Positions 1 to 7,776 are shown, numbered from the stretch's first letter. The stretch: 64,000 nt of DNA from Sphingobium xenophagum NBRC 107872 (GCF_000367345.1 NZ_BARE01000031.1:1-64000); one strand, 5' to 3'. Numbers and translations are program-made. The notes: generated by a model from the letters alone, not told the origin.

Positions 1-1169
1 GCCACTATCCGGCAGACAAGCTGCATGGCCTGTCCGCGGCGGGAAAGCCGCTGCTGGTCCGTTACGATCTGGACGGGGTGCGGGCAGCGCTGACCAAGGA
101 TGTCCTGGCGCAGCGGCCGATGGACCTTTGGCGCTGGCGCGAATTGCTGCCGGTGCGCAACACCAGCAACATCGTCAGCCTGGGCGAAAATGCCACGCCC
201 CTGGTCGCCCTGTCGCGCACTGCCGCGCGATTGGGTGGCGCGCATCTGATCGCCAAGGATGAGGGCCGCCTGCCGACTGCATCGTTCAAGGCCCGCGGGC
301 TGGTGATGGCGGTTTCGATGGCGAAAGAGCTGGGCGTGACCCAGATCGCGATGCCCACCAACGGCAATGCCGGCGCAGCGCTGGCCGCCTATGCCGCTGT
401 CGCCGGGATGGAAGCGATCATCTTTTGCCCGGATGACACGCCGGAAATCAATGTACGCGAAATCGCGGCGCAGGGTGCGCGCGTCTATCGCGTCAACGGG
501 CTGATCGACGATTGCGGCGCGATCGTCGGGCAAGGGGCGAAGGAACGTGGCTGGTTCGATTTTTCGACGCTGAAGGAGCCCTACCGGATCGAGGGCAAGA
601 AAACGATGGGGCTGGAACTGGCCGAACAGCTGGACTGGGAATTGCCCGACGCAATCTTCTATCCCACTGGCGGCGGCACCGGGCTGATCGGCATGTGGAA
701 GGCGTTTGATGAGCTGGAGCAGATTGGCTTTATCGGGTCTAAACGCCCCAAAATGTTCGCGGTGCAAGCGGAAGGCTGTGCGCCGATGGTCCGCGCTTTC
801 GATGCAGGCGTGGAATTTGCCGAACGGTGGGAGGATGCCCACACCATCGCGATGGGCATTCGCGTGCCGCGCGCGGTCGGCGACTTCCTGATCCTGCGGG
901 CCGTTCGGGACAGCGGTGGCGCGGCGCTGGCGGTGTCGGATGCCGCGATCATGGCAGCGGTGCGCGACGTGGCGCGGGACGATGGCCTGCTGCTTTGCCC
1001 GGAAGGCGGCGCAACGCTGGCCGCCTACAGCCGCGCATTGGACGAAGGGCTGATCGGACGCGAGGATCGCGCAGTGCTGTTCAACTGTGCCAGCGGGCTT
1101 AAATATCCGCTGGAGGATCATTCGCGCCGGCTCGACCGGCATAGGGCCATCGATTTCGCTGCTCTCTGA
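1..1169 (+). CDS. thrC: threonine synthase (5' end outside window)
   Basis: PLP-dependent threonine synthase, converting O-phosphohomoserine to threonine and phosphate in the cytoplasm. The reading frame is open from base 3 (HYPADKLHGLSAAGKPLL...), so the true start lies left of the window; an internal ATG/GTG near base 78 is not the start. The Schiff-base lysine is in SFKARG (Lys codon 288-290), and PTGGGTGLIG around base 663 is the glycine-rich phosphate-binding loop of fold-type II enzymes. It ends at a TGA at 1167. A threonine dehydratase or other fold-type II enzyme is less likely, because the N-terminal LSAAGKPLLVRYDL stretch is typical of threonine synthases. Confidence 0.88.
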   Translation, partial: HYPADKLHGLSAAGKPLLVRYDLDGVRAALTKDVLAQRPMDLWRWRELLPVRNTSNIVSLGENATPLVALSRTAARLGGAHLIAKDEGRLPTASFKARGLVMAVSMAKELGVTQIAMPTNGNAGAALAAYAAVAGMEAIIFCPDDTPEINVREIAAQGARVYRVNGLIDDCGAIVGQGAKERGWFDFSTLKEPYRIEGKKTMGLELAEQLDWELPDAIFYPTGGGTGLIGMWKAFDELEQIGFIGSKRPKMFAVQAEGCAPMVRAFDAGVEFAERWEDAHTIAMGIRVPRAVGDFLILRAVRDSGGAALAVSDAAIMAAVRDVARDDGLLLCPEGGATLAAYSRALDEGLIGREDRAVLFNCASGLKYPLEDHSRRLDRHRAIDFAAL

Positions 1170-1182
1170 CAGTCATCCACAA

Positions 1183-1230
1183 AAGATATATCTTAACGCT
1201 TGACACTCGATATTTTTACGATATATCTCA
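1183..1230 (+). promoter_or_regulatory. padR promoter with repeated GATATATC palindromes
   Basis: A 12-bp perfect palindrome AAGATATATCTT (1183-1194) and a second GATATATC (1220-1227) lie 35 bp apart centre to centre, with a half site GATAT at 1209. Between them is a -35-like TTGACA (1200-1205), and 16 bp later TATATC (1222-1227) could be the -10. The second palindrome therefore covers the -10, as expected for autorepression by the PadR protein encoded just downstream. That function is inferred; the palindromes are seen directly. Confidence 0.6.
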
Positions 1231-1258
1231 GTGCATCTTGAAACGTACTGAAAGATGA

Positions 1259-1891
1259 ATGATGCATTTCCATTACACATATGACGGCCGGGGCGGTCGT
1301 CACCATGAGCATGGCCAGCGCGGCCATCGGCGCTTTGCCGGCCCTGAAGGCTTTGGTCGGAGCGGTTTCGGACGGGGCGACGGTCCCCGTGGGAGCGGGC
1401 CATTGGGCGGCGGCGGACGCGGCGGTGGTCGGCGGCGCTTGTTCGACAATGACGCGCTCAAGCTGATCCTGCTCAAGCTGATCGCCGACATGCCACGCCA
1501 TGGCTATGACCTGATCCGGGAGATTGAAAGCCTGTCGGGCGAGGTCTATGCGCCCAGCCCCGGCGTCGTCTATCCCACGCTGACGCTGCTGGCCGATATG
1601 GGCCTGATCGCCGAACAGCCGGGACAGGGCAGCCGCAAGCTGTTTGCGATTACCGACGAAGGCACGGCCTATCTGGACGAGCATAAGGCCGGGCTGACGC
1701 TGGTGATGGAGCGAATCGCGTCGCTGGCGCAAAAAGCCGAACGCACCGACAGCGCCCCCGTCCGCCGGGCCATGCACAATCTGCGCATGGCGATACAGGG
1801 TCGGCTGGAAAAGGAAGGGGCCGACGCCCAGACCATGTTCGACGTCGCGTCCCTGATCGACGAAGCCGCCACCAAAATCGAAAGGCTCTGA
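1259..1891 (+). CDS. PadR family transcriptional regulator with Gly/Arg/His-rich N-terminus
   Basis: A 210-residue protein. Residues 1 to about 60 are a low-complexity Gly/Arg/His tail, followed by a PadR winged helix (about 62-145) with the family signature RHGYDLIREIE and SPGVVYPTLTLL, and a C-terminal helical dimerisation region. PadR proteins are cytoplasmic repressors, often of efflux or stress genes. The histidines in the tail (HFHY, HHEHGQRGH) could bind metal, but this is only a suggestion. It is followed after 4 bp by a DUF2218 gene, so the two form an operon behind the GATATATC repeats. ATG-ATG starts are adjacent; the first is used here. Confidence 0.85.
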   Translation: MMHFHYTYDGRGGRHHEHGQRGHRRFAGPEGFGRSGFGRGDGPRGSGPLGGGGRGGGRRRLFDNDALKLILLKLIADMPRHGYDLIREIESLSGEVYAPSPGVVYPTLTLLADMGLIAEQPGQGSRKLFAITDEGTAYLDEHKAGLTLVMERIASLAQKAERTDSAPVRRAMHNLRMAIQGRLEKEGADAQTMFDVASLIDEAATKIERL

Positions 1892-1895
1892 CGCG

Positions 1896-2174
1896 ATGAC
1901 GCTGACCGCTCATATCCCCACGGCCAATGCCAGCCGTTACCTTCAACAATTGTGCAAGCATTGGAGCCACAAGTTCGAAACGGAGTTCGACCCGCAATCG
2001 GGCATCATCGCCTTCCCGATGGGACCGATCCGCATGGCCGCGCAGGACGATGCGCTGGTCGTGACGATTGATCCGACCCCGGACGCAGATGTGGCGGCTT
2101 TCAAGAAAGTCGTGGCGGACCATCTTGATCGCTTTGCGTTTCGGGAAGCGCCGCTGACCTTTGACTGGAAATAG
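1896..2174 (+). CDS. DUF2218 domain protein
   Basis: A 92-residue small soluble protein matching the DUF2218 family over its full length (LQQLCKHWSHKF, then a central strand-rich segment with GPIRMAA and VVTIDP, and a C-terminal helix with DHLDRFAFRE). The biochemical function of the family is unknown to me. In related genomes it often lies near siderophore-interacting or PadR genes, and here it starts 4 bp after the padR stop, so the two are probably co-transcribed and co-regulated. No signal peptide or membrane segment is seen. Confidence 0.8.
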   Translation: MTLTAHIPTANASRYLQQLCKHWSHKFETEFDPQSGIIAFPMGPIRMAAQDDALVVTIDPTPDADVAAFKKVVADHLDRFAFREAPLTFDWK

Positions 2175-2181
2175 GCTGCGC

Positions 2182-2201
2182 GTTCCCGCCGGCGCGGGAA
2201 C
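2182..2201. repeat. REP-like hairpin between convergent genes
   Basis: Perfect 8-bp stem GTTCCCGC / GCGGGAAC with a 4-nt loop, in the 36-bp gap between the DUF2218 gene and the convergent carboxypeptidase gene. No T-run follows on either side, so it is a weak terminator at best. It belongs to the same TTCCCGC/GCGGGAA hairpin family as 12758-12817 and, more loosely, 21257-21276. Confidence 0.6.
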
Positions 2202-2210
2202 ACTTCATTC

Positions 2211-3341
2211 CTAGATTTCCCCGATCATCTCCGCCAGCACGGCCAGACAATCCTTGCCCAGTTGCGCGGAACGGGCAGGCGACCAGCCGAAATCGGCGTC
2301 GGGCAGGTCGTCATTATCCTTGAACGGCATTTCCAGCGTCATCGCCACCGCGCCAAAGCGTTCGGCAAGCTGGTTGGTGGACATGGACAGGTTCGCCCGC
2401 CCCTCCCCCGCCACAGGATAGCCAAGCCGCGTCTGGAAATCCGGCGTGCGCGCCGCCAGCGTGTCGCGATAACGATGGTAGAGGGTCAGTTGCCGTTCCG
2501 TGATGGAAGGGATGCCTTCAAAGCCGGCGATGAATACCGCCGGGATCGCTTCGTCGCCATGCACGTCCAGGGCGAGGTCGACGCCGGTTTCGTCCATCGC
2601 CGCGCGGACCAGAAATACCTCCGGGCTACGCTCCATCGACGGTTCGTGCCATTCGCGATTGAGGTTCACGCCCGCCGCGTTGGTGCGCAAATGGCCGCGG
2701 CGGCTGCCGTCCGGGTTCATATTGGGCACCAGATGGATCGTCGCCTGTTGCCTGAGCAAACGCGCGACCGAATCCTCTTCGTCGCACAGCCGTTCCAGCG
2801 CGCCTTCCATCCACCATTGCGCCATGGTTTCGCCCGGATGCTGACGGGCATAGAGCCACACCTGTTTGGGACCGTCGCCTATGGTCAGCAGGTCGAGCGG
2901 CTGGCCATCCAGCGTCAGCCCCAGTTCGCGGTGGGTGACGCCCGGCTGGCTGGCGGCAAAGGCGATCAGATCATGGTGGCGCTCCATCGAATAGGGCGCG
3001 AAATAGGCGACCCATAGCGCATTGCTGTCCGGTTCCAGCCGAATCGTGAGCGTGCCGTCGGCATAGCTGGTATCGGCCTGGGTCCAGCTTTCGCGATCCT
3101 CGCTGATCCGCGCCCTGTAGCCGGTCCAGCCATCGGGATAGGCCGACCCGGCACAATTGACGATCGCCAGTTCCACCGATCGCCCGGCGGCGTTGGCGAG
3201 CCGAAAATGGAACCATTGATAGAAATCGCTCTGATGGTCGGTCACGATTTCCAGCTCGGCGCGAACATGCTCCGGCGTGTCGGTGATGGAAAGGACGCGG
3301 ATATTGCCGCTGTCGAATGCGCTGGTGATGGATATGGTCAT
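2211..3341 (-). CDS. M14-type cytosolic metallocarboxypeptidase
   Basis: A 376-residue protein of the cytosolic carboxypeptidase (AGTPBP1/Nna1-like) branch of the M14 peptidases. An N-terminal beta-sandwich domain (about 1-125) precedes the zinc peptidase domain. Zinc ligands are visible as HPGET (His168, Glu171) and His261 in DVHGDE; the catalytic Glu337 is in [23 protein letters not shown] holds substrate-binding residues typical of the family. No signal peptide, so it acts in the cytoplasm; the substrate is unknown. Its start codon overlaps the stop of the upstream DUF4136 lipoprotein gene (ATGA), indicating translational coupling. Confidence 0.85.
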   Translation of the reverse strand: MTISITSAFDSGNIRVLSITDTPEHVRAELEIVTDHQSDFYQWFHFRLANAAGRSVELAIVNCAGSAYPDGWTGYRARISEDRESWTQADTSYADGTLTIRLEPDSNALWVAYFAPYSMERHHDLIAFAASQPGVTHRELGLTLDGQPLDLLTIGDGPKQVWLYARQHPGETMAQWWMEGALERLCDEEDSVARLLRQQATIHLVPNMNPDGSRRGHLRTNAAGVNLNREWHEPSMERSPEVFLVRAAMDETGVDLALDVHGDEAIPAVFIAGFEGIPSITERQLTLYHRYRDTLAARTPDFQTRLGYPVAGEGRANLSMSTNQLAERFGAVAMTLEMPFKDNDDLPDADFGWSPARSAQLGKDCLAVLAEMIGEI

Positions 3342-3937
3342 TTGACGGTTATAGTGCGGCCGGATTCGCCCGGATAGCCCTCGATCAGCGCAGCGCTCAG
3401 CTTTTGTGCGGCGAGGCCCGGCTGCGCGGCTGGCGTGCCTTCGCGCGCCTCCGTCAACGCACGCCCTTCCCAGATCATCGTCGAATCGGCGCGGCGGCGA
3501 AGCTGAACGTGCAGTTCGGTCGTCACAATGTCTTTCGGCTTGCCCGACAGGTTGATGCCGACGCCCACGCCCATGCCGGAAAAGCCGCCGCTGCCGATTC
3601 CACCGCCCACGCCGACGCTGACTGGCCGGTCACTGCCACGGTCGACGCCCGACGGGCGAAAGCTGCGGCGGAAAGCGACGCTGGCGACATAGTCGCTGGT
3701 CTCCCCTGCCGATACGGGCGTGAAGCCGACACGCTGCCATTCCTGCGCCACGGCGGCGGCATAGGTGCGGAATTCCAGGCTGACGTCGGGATTGCCGCGC
3801 ATTTCCTCCACCGCGATCGTGCCGCTGCGTGCGGGATTGCCGATATGGAAGCGCGTAACCTCCACCGGGGGAATCGCCGTGGCACATGCGCTGAGGGACA
3901 GGGCAAGGCTGGCGGCGAGGATAAGGCGCTTGGACAT
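3338..3937 (-). CDS. DUF4136 lipoprotein
   Basis: About 199 residues from the start chosen here. That ATG is preceded at 8 nt by GGAG and opens directly onto a lipoprotein signal peptide ([18 protein letters not shown], lipobox LSAC); longer upstream starts would bury the signal. The mature part matches DUF4136: [18 protein letters not shown], a glycine-rich segment ([15 protein letters not shown]) and the C-terminal [10 protein letters not shown] region. Probably outer-membrane anchored; the family has no known function. It overlaps the downstream carboxypeptidase gene by 4 bp. Confidence 0.78.
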   Translation of the reverse strand: MSKRLILAASLALSLSACATAIPPVEVTRFHIGNPARSGTIAVEEMRGNPDVSLEFRTYAAAVAQEWQRVGFTPVSAGETSDYVASVAFRRSFRPSGVDRGSDRPVSVGVGGGIGSGGFSGMGVGVGINLSGKPKDIVTTELHVQLRRRADSTMIWEGRALTEAREGTPAAQPGLAAQKLSAALIEGYPGESGRTITVK

Positions 3938-4058
3938 GGCATCTACTCCAACGGGGGCATATCCGCTAAACGACGCGAACAGCATAATTCCTTCAACGCT
4001 CCAAGCCATCAACTTGCTGCATGAAGGATGAACGGGGGCAAAAGTCTTGCCAGTGGAC

Positions 4059-4087
4059 TTGACTTAAGCCCTCTCCGCCCATAGGGG
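4059..4087 (+). promoter_or_regulatory. candidate rpmJ promoter
   Basis: TTGACT (4059-4064) and TAGGGG (4082-4087) separated by 17 bp, about 50 bp upstream of the rpmJ start. The -35 hexamer and spacing are the same as in the promoter proposed here for rpmH (56636-56664). The -10 match is poor by the E. coli consensus, so this is a candidate only. Confidence 0.4.
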
Positions 4088-4136
4088 CAGCGCTTCGATT
4101 TTCCGCTAAAGCCAGATTCTAAGAAGGCAGACTTCC

Positions 4137-4262
4137 ATGAAGATCCGCAACTCGCTCAAGTCGCTCAAGGACCGTCATCGCGATAACCGCGTGATCCGCC
4201 GTCGCGGCCGTACCTATGTGATCAACAAGACCAACCGCCGCTTCAAGGCCCGCCAGGGCTAA
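4137..4262 (+). CDS. rpmJ: 50S ribosomal protein L36
   Basis: A 41-residue, highly basic protein ([14 protein letters not shown]... to RRFKARQG) recognisable as ribosomal protein L36. It is the longer form without the zinc-binding CxxC-CxxxxH set, as usual in alphaproteobacteria. It is a solitary gene, not in the spc ribosomal operon, with AAGAAGG upstream as a Shine-Dalgarno sequence. The next gene on the same strand is far away, and the following 170 bp hold three strong hairpins. Confidence 0.93.
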   Translation: MKIRNSLKSLKDRHRDNRVIRRRGRTYVINKTNRRFKARQG

Positions 4263-4282
4263 AGCCATGCGGTGAGGCCCGC

Positions 4283-4410
4283 CACCGTCGATCGCGACGG
4301 TGCGGCGGCGCCTTTCCAATGTCGGACCTGCGTGTCCTGTCCGAGCGCCTGATCGATGCCGATCAGGCGCTCGACGCATTTGTGCGCCATTGTGCCGTCG
4401 CGCCGACGGC
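4283..4410 (+). other. run of three strong hairpins downstream of rpmJ
   Basis: Three consecutive inverted repeats without a credible ORF: 4283-4302 (7-bp stem CACCGTC/GACGGTG), 4342-4373 (13-bp perfect stem, core GAGCGCCTGATC, 6-nt loop) and 4394-4410 (7-bp stem GCCGTCG/CGACGGC, 3-nt loop). They lie between rpmJ and the terminator of the opposite-strand blaR1-like gene. This could be the structured 3' UTR of rpmJ or an independent small RNA. Only the structures are seen; no function can be assigned. Confidence 0.4.
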
Positions 4411-4428
4411 CTGATCTAGCCGCGACGC

Positions 4429-4466
4429 AAAAAAAGCCATCCACGGGCGGACCCATGGATGGCTTT
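4429..4466 (-). terminator. intrinsic terminator of the blaI-blaR1 operon
   Basis: On the minus strand an 11-bp stem (AAAGCCATCCA / TGGATGGCTTT, arms at 4433-4443 and 4456-4466) is followed by seven T residues. It begins 40 bp after the stop codon of the M56 peptidase gene. Confidence 0.85.
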
Positions 4467-4505
4467 CGCCTGTACAATCCGGGTGACCCGGTCGAACGGG
4501 CCGGG

Positions 4506-6032
4506 TCAGTCCCCCTGCCCGTCAATCTTGGCAATTTCGTCGTCCAGATCGCGCAGCACGTCGGCGCGGACGCGGTCGGTCATATGCGCGGTCCTTGCGA
4601 CCTGGGCGCGGGCCGCCACCAGTCCCGCGCGCGCCGCGCGATGGGCCTGCGCTTCGATCTGCGCCTGACAGATGCGCACGCGGATGGTGCGGCGACCGTC
4701 GCCATCCACGCTTTCACGCTGGCTGACGGTCTGGCTGCCCTCACAGCCGTTGCGGACGTCGACCCGCGGTACCATGCGGCGGATTTCGGCGTCGGTCGGG
4801 ATATGGTGGCGCTCGACCCGGCCATCGGCATGGGTGACGATGATGGCGCCCTTTTCCTCCCGAACGGTTACGGGCGGCACATGGGGAACGGGCGGGACGG
4901 GCGCGACCGGCGCGACCATATCCGCGGCAGGGACGATCGGAGCGGGTGGCGCAGGCGGCGGTGCGACGGCCATGTCGGTGTCGATAGTCGCTGCTGTCGG
5001 GACGGCTGCAACGTCGGGAACGTCTGGCGTCTGCGGCACGCTGGCGGCGGCGGGTTTGGCGACCAGATCGGACAGGCGTGCAAAGTCTGCGGTTTCCACC
5101 GTGTCGCTGATGGCGGCCATCTGCTGCGCGGCGCGGCTGCCCGACGCCGTGAGCGCGAGGCCCGTAGCCGTCACCATCGCGACGGCGGCCATGCCCCAGC
5201 TGATCCGGTGGAGTGAAATTTCGTGGCGCGAGAGCATGATGAGCCTCCCCTTCAATGTTGTAATACGAGTGAGATGACAGGCGGCGGCGAACTGACGGCC
5301 ACCAGCGGCCTTCAGGATCGCGCGACCATAAATATGGGCCTGATCCTGGCCATAAAGCGCCAGTACGCGGGCGTCGCAGGCCGTTTCCTGATCGGCGCGA
5401 TAGGCACGATAGGCGATCCAGGCGATGGGATTGCACCAGTGGATGGCGAGCAGCGCGAGCGCAATCATGTTCGCGGCCAGATCACCATGGGCATGATGGG
5501 CGCGTTCATGCGCAATCGCCATTTCCTGTTCCAGCGCGTCATAGCGCAGCGCAAAATCGGCGGGCAGCACGATGAAGGGTTTGAGCACACCGAAGGCAAG
5601 CGGGCCGCTGGCGTGGGGGCTGGTGATCAGACGGATACGGCCTTCCTCGCCAATCGGCGTGGCGCCGGTGAGCATGTGCCGCCGGAACCGCGCATAGCCG
5701 ACCGCCTGTATGACAAGGAAAGCCAGCATCCCGGCAAACCAGATGCCGATGCCGACCTCCAGCCAGGGAAAGCTCGCCTCCGCCGCCACCTGCGGCGCGG
5801 GCGCAATGGCCAGCAGATCGGGCAGGCCCGCCTGATCGACGGCGACATGCAAGGGAGAGGGGCTGGCGACGTCGCCGGGCAGCGCGGGCAGCAGCATTCG
5901 CGCAAACGGCACCGCCCAAAGGCAATAGGCGGCCCCCGCCCCCAGCCAGCGCGCCACCGGCCGTCGCAACAACATGACCAGCGCCATCAGCAGCGTCGTG
6001 GCAATCAGCGTTTCAACCATCCAGACGCTCAT
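4506..6032 (-). CDS. BlaR1-type M56 membrane metallopeptidase
   Basis: A 508-residue membrane protein. Residues 1 to about 215 carry hydrophobic segments (about 7-22, 92-112, 186-206) and the cytoplasmic gluzincin motif HERAH (175-179) with a downstream glutamate in DQETACD (about 216). After a further helix (about 275-295), the C-terminal half is proline/valine-rich and extracytoplasmic. It has no penicillin-binding sensor domain, so the signal need not be a beta-lactam. In the BlaR1/MecR1 family, signal sensing activates proteolysis that removes the BlaI-type repressor. It overlaps the upstream repressor gene by 4 bp (ATGA). Confidence 0.85.
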   Translation of the reverse strand: MSVWMVETLIATTLLMALVMLLRRPVARWLGAGAAYCLWAVPFARMLLPALPGDVASPSPLHVAVDQAGLPDLLAIAPAPQVAAEASFPWLEVGIGIWFAGMLAFLVIQAVGYARFRRHMLTGATPIGEEGRIRLITSPHASGPLAFGVLKPFIVLPADFALRYDALEQEMAIAHERAHHAHGDLAANMIALALLAIHWCNPIAWIAYRAYRADQETACDARVLALYGQDQAHIYGRAILKAAGGRQFAAACHLTRITTLKGRLIMLSRHEISLHRISWGMAAVAMVTATGLALTASGSRAAQQMAAISDTVETADFARLSDLVAKPAAASVPQTPDVPDVAAVPTAATIDTDMAVAPPPAPPAPIVPAADMVAPVAPVPPVPHVPPVTVREEKGAIIVTHADGRVERHHIPTDAEIRRMVPRVDVRNGCEGSQTVSQRESVDGDGRRTIRVRICQAQIEAQAHRAARAGLVAARAQVARTAHMTDRVRADVLRDLDDEIAKIDGQGD

Positions 6033-6406
6033 GATTTCAGCCCTTTCAGGATTGCCTCAAGCTCGGCAATGTCATCGTCGCTCAACTGATCCTGGCTGGC
6101 CAGCTGCGCGACCAGCGGCGACACCCGCCCGCCGAACAGCCGGTTGACCAGCCGTCCCGATTCGCTGGCGACATAATCCTCCCGCGCGACAAGGGGCCGA
6201 TAGAGGAAGCGGCGGCCATCCTGATCGGCGGCGATCACATCCTTGGCCATCAGCCGCGACAATAATGTCTTGACCGTCTGGGCGCTCCAGTCGCGCGCGG
6301 CGGTGACGCGATCGGCCACGTCATTGGCGGTCAGCGGCGACTGTTCCCACAGCGCCTCCATCACCACCAGTTCGGCTTCGCTGATCTTTTCACCCACTTG
6401 CGCCAC
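6029..6406 (-). CDS. BlaI/MecI/CopY family repressor
   Basis: About 125 residues if translation starts at the GTG at 6404-6406, which gives the normal family length. The longer open frame to 6547 would run through the operator and promoter. The protein shows the family winged helix (ISEAELVVMEALWEQSPLTANDV ... WSAQTVKTLLSRLMAKD) and a C-terminal dimerisation part (LFGGRVSPLVAQLASQDQLSDDDIAELEAIL). It should bind the two boxes immediately upstream and repress its own operon until cleaved through the partner M56 peptidase. No beta-lactamase gene is seen in the neighbourhood, so its other targets are unknown. Confidence 0.86.
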   Translation of the reverse strand: MAQVGEKISEAELVVMEALWEQSPLTANDVADRVTAARDWSAQTVKTLLSRLMAKDVIAADQDGRRFLYRPLVAREDYVASESGRLVNRLFGGRVSPLVAQLASQDQLSDDDIAELEAILKGLKS

Positions 6407-6428
6407 GCGACTCTCGCTTCCTTTTCCA

Positions 6429-6463
6429 ACTACAGATGTAGTCGCATTGATTACGACTGTAGT
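6429..6463 (-). promoter_or_regulatory. BlaI/CopY-type operator pair
   Basis: Box 1 at 6429-6442 is ACTACA-N2-TGTAGT, containing the TACAnnTGTA core known for CopY/BlaI repressors. Box 2 at 6450-6463 (ATTACG-N2-TGTAGT) has a conserved right arm and 4/6 matches in the left. Centres are 21 bp apart, two helical turns. On the minus strand a TTGACT -35 element overlaps box 2. Autoregulation of the blaI-blaR1 pair is inferred. Confidence 0.75.
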
Positions 6464-6704
6464 CAATAGCGATAAGACCGCCCGGTAGACGGCGCTCGAC
6501 GCAGCGTGAAAATGTCGGGATTTTTGACAAAAGCCTGTCGGCGGCACGCGCCGTTAACCCTTGTAACCGCGGATTTGCGCGCTCCGATCATTGTGGCACG
6601 GCGGTTGCAGCTTTCATTGCATAACCCACCGTGTAACTACCCTGGGGGTGCTGCCAGGTCTCCGTCGGCACCCCCAACCCGGTGAATCCCCCCATAATCG
6701 GCAC
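6464..6704. other. gene-free spacer with one hairpin
   Basis: No convincing ORF between the repressor promoter and the grxD terminator. It contains an 8-bp perfect inverted repeat GGGGGTGC / GCACCCCC (arms 6644-6651 and 6668-6675) with a 16-nt loop. There is no T-run directly after it. It could be part of a small RNA ending at the A/T-rich end near 6710, but no promoter or known RNA family is recognised. Confidence 0.4.
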
Positions 6705-6734
6705 AAAAAAAGGCGGCCCGATCAACGGACCGCC
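6705..6734 (-). terminator. intrinsic terminator after grxD
   Basis: Minus-strand 9-bp stem (GGCGGTCCG / CGGGCCGCC, one G-T wobble; plus-strand arms 6712-6720 and 6726-6734) followed by seven Ts (6705-6711). It lies 27 bp after the grxD stop and probably ends the leuC-to-grxD transcript. Confidence 0.85.
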
Positions 6735-6761
6735 CTGCATGGCAGTATATTTCGGTCAGGA

Positions 6762-7094
6762 TCAGCTGGCCGCAGCGACCCCCTGGTCCGTCATCAACTG
6801 GTGCAGTTCGCCAGCTTCATACATTTCCATCATGATGTCGCTGCCGCCGATAAATTCGCCCTTCACATAAAGCTGGGGGATGGTCGGCCAGTCGGAAAAG
6901 GCCTTGATCCCCTGCCGCACGGCCTGGTCCTGCAAGACGTCGACCGTTTCATACGCGACGCCGAGATGTTCGAGGATCGCGATGGCGCGGCTGGAAAAGC
7001 CGCATTGGGGGAAGAGCGGCGTACCCTTCATGAAGAGCACCACGTCATTGGCGCCCACGATTTCGGCAATCCGCTGATGCACGGCGTCGGTCAT
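6762..7094 (-). CDS. grxD: monothiol glutaredoxin, Grx4 family
   Basis: 110 residues from the ATG at 7094; an upstream in-frame GTG at 7121 would add 9 residues. Class II monothiol glutaredoxin with the CGFS active site (TPLFPQCGFSSRA) and the glutathione-binding WPTIPQLYVKG and GGSDI segments. Family members bind a [2Fe-2S] cluster with BolA partners and deliver Fe-S clusters. It is the last gene of the cluster leuC-leuD-zeta-bolA-grxD; adjacency to bolA fits the known Grx4-BolA complex, and LeuC is itself an Fe-S enzyme. A terminator follows. Confidence 0.93.
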   Translation of the reverse strand: MTDAVHQRIAEIVGANDVVLFMKGTPLFPQCGFSSRAIAILEHLGVAYETVDVLQDQAVRQGIKAFSDWPTIPQLYVKGEFIGGSDIMMEMYEAGELHQLMTDQGVAAAS

Positions 7095-7151
7095 GATCGA
7101 AAGTCCATTCCTGTCTGGCACCGCTTGTGGGCGCGAATCTGTGATGCGTGT

Positions 7152-7385
7152 CTAGTTGGGAACCGCGGTGGTCAGTTGCAAGGCGTGCAGTACGCCGCCC
7201 ATCCGTCCACCAAGCGCCGCGTAAACGGCGCGCTGCTGCGCCACCCGGCTCATCCCGCGGAAACTTTCCGACACCACCCGCGCGGCATAATGGTCGCCAT
7301 CCCCAGCGAGATCGGTAATTTCGACATCGGCATCGGGAATCGCCGCGCGGATCATGGCGGCAATGTCATCGGCGGCCATTGGCAT
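7152..7385 (-). CDS. bolA: BolA family protein
   Basis: 77 residues from the ATG at 7385 (another ATG two codons later). It matches the short BolA fold: ADDIAAMIRAAIPDADVEITDL, the invariant DGDHYAARVVSESFRG and SRVAQQRAVYAALG with a C-terminal helix LHALQL. BolA2-type proteins form [2Fe-2S] heterodimers with CGFS glutaredoxins, and grxD follows after 57 bp. The start lies 10 bp after the stop of the zeta-subunit gene, with AGG in between as ribosome-binding site. Confidence 0.9.
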   Translation of the reverse strand: MPMAADDIAAMIRAAIPDADVEITDLAGDGDHYAARVVSESFRGMSRVAQQRAVYAALGGRMGGVLHALQLTTAVPN

Positions 7386-7395
7386 CGGTCGTGCC

Positions 7396-7719
7396 TTACT
7401 GCGCTTCGATGAACATGCGGCGGGCGACCACCGCTTGTTCTTCCAGCGCGGCGCGCACGCCCGGCTCGTCAATGTCGATACCGGCCGACGTCATGTCGCC
7501 CACCAGCTTGCGGATGACGTCTTCGTCACCGGCTTCCTCGAAATCGGCCTGCACCACCGCCTTGGCATAGGCATCGGTTTCTTCCGGCGTCAGCCCCATC
7601 TTGGCCGCCGCCCATTCCCCCAGCAGGCGGTTGCGGCGCGCCTGGATGCGGAACTGCATTTCCTGATCATGCGCGAACATATTTTCAAAGGCCCGTTCGC
7701 GATCGTCGAAAGTCGTCAT
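7396..7719 (-). CDS. F1Fo-ATPase inhibitor zeta subunit (DUF1476)
   Basis: 107 residues from MTTFDDRERAFE at 7719. DUF1476 proteins are the alphaproteobacterial zeta inhibitors of the F1-ATPase (established in Paracoccus denitrificans). The four-helix protein plugs the rotor and blocks ATP hydrolysis via its N-terminal region. Diagnostic stretches here are FENMFAHDQEMQFRIQARRNRLLG and GDEDVIRKLVGDM. The whole family length is present. Its position between leuD and bolA is not with the atp genes, as usual for this subunit. Confidence 0.85.
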   Translation of the reverse strand: MTTFDDRERAFENMFAHDQEMQFRIQARRNRLLGEWAAAKMGLTPEETDAYAKAVVQADFEEAGDEDVIRKLVGDMTSAGIDIDEPGVRAALEEQAVVARRMFIEAQ

Positions 7720-7776
7720 GCCCAAAAGCCCCACTGAAACCTGATGGTAGAAAAAGAGATAGGAAGAAGCGCGTCG

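Noticed and set aside
6407..6547. 47-residue N-terminal extension of the BlaI-type repressor
   Set aside because: It would translate the promoter and operator boxes; the GTG at 6404 gives the usual length of the family.
6640..6680. Hairpin considered as 4.5S (SRP) RNA or 6S RNA
   Set aside because: The characteristic SRP tetraloop/asymmetric loop sequence and the 6S open bubble are missing; only a short hairpin is seen.
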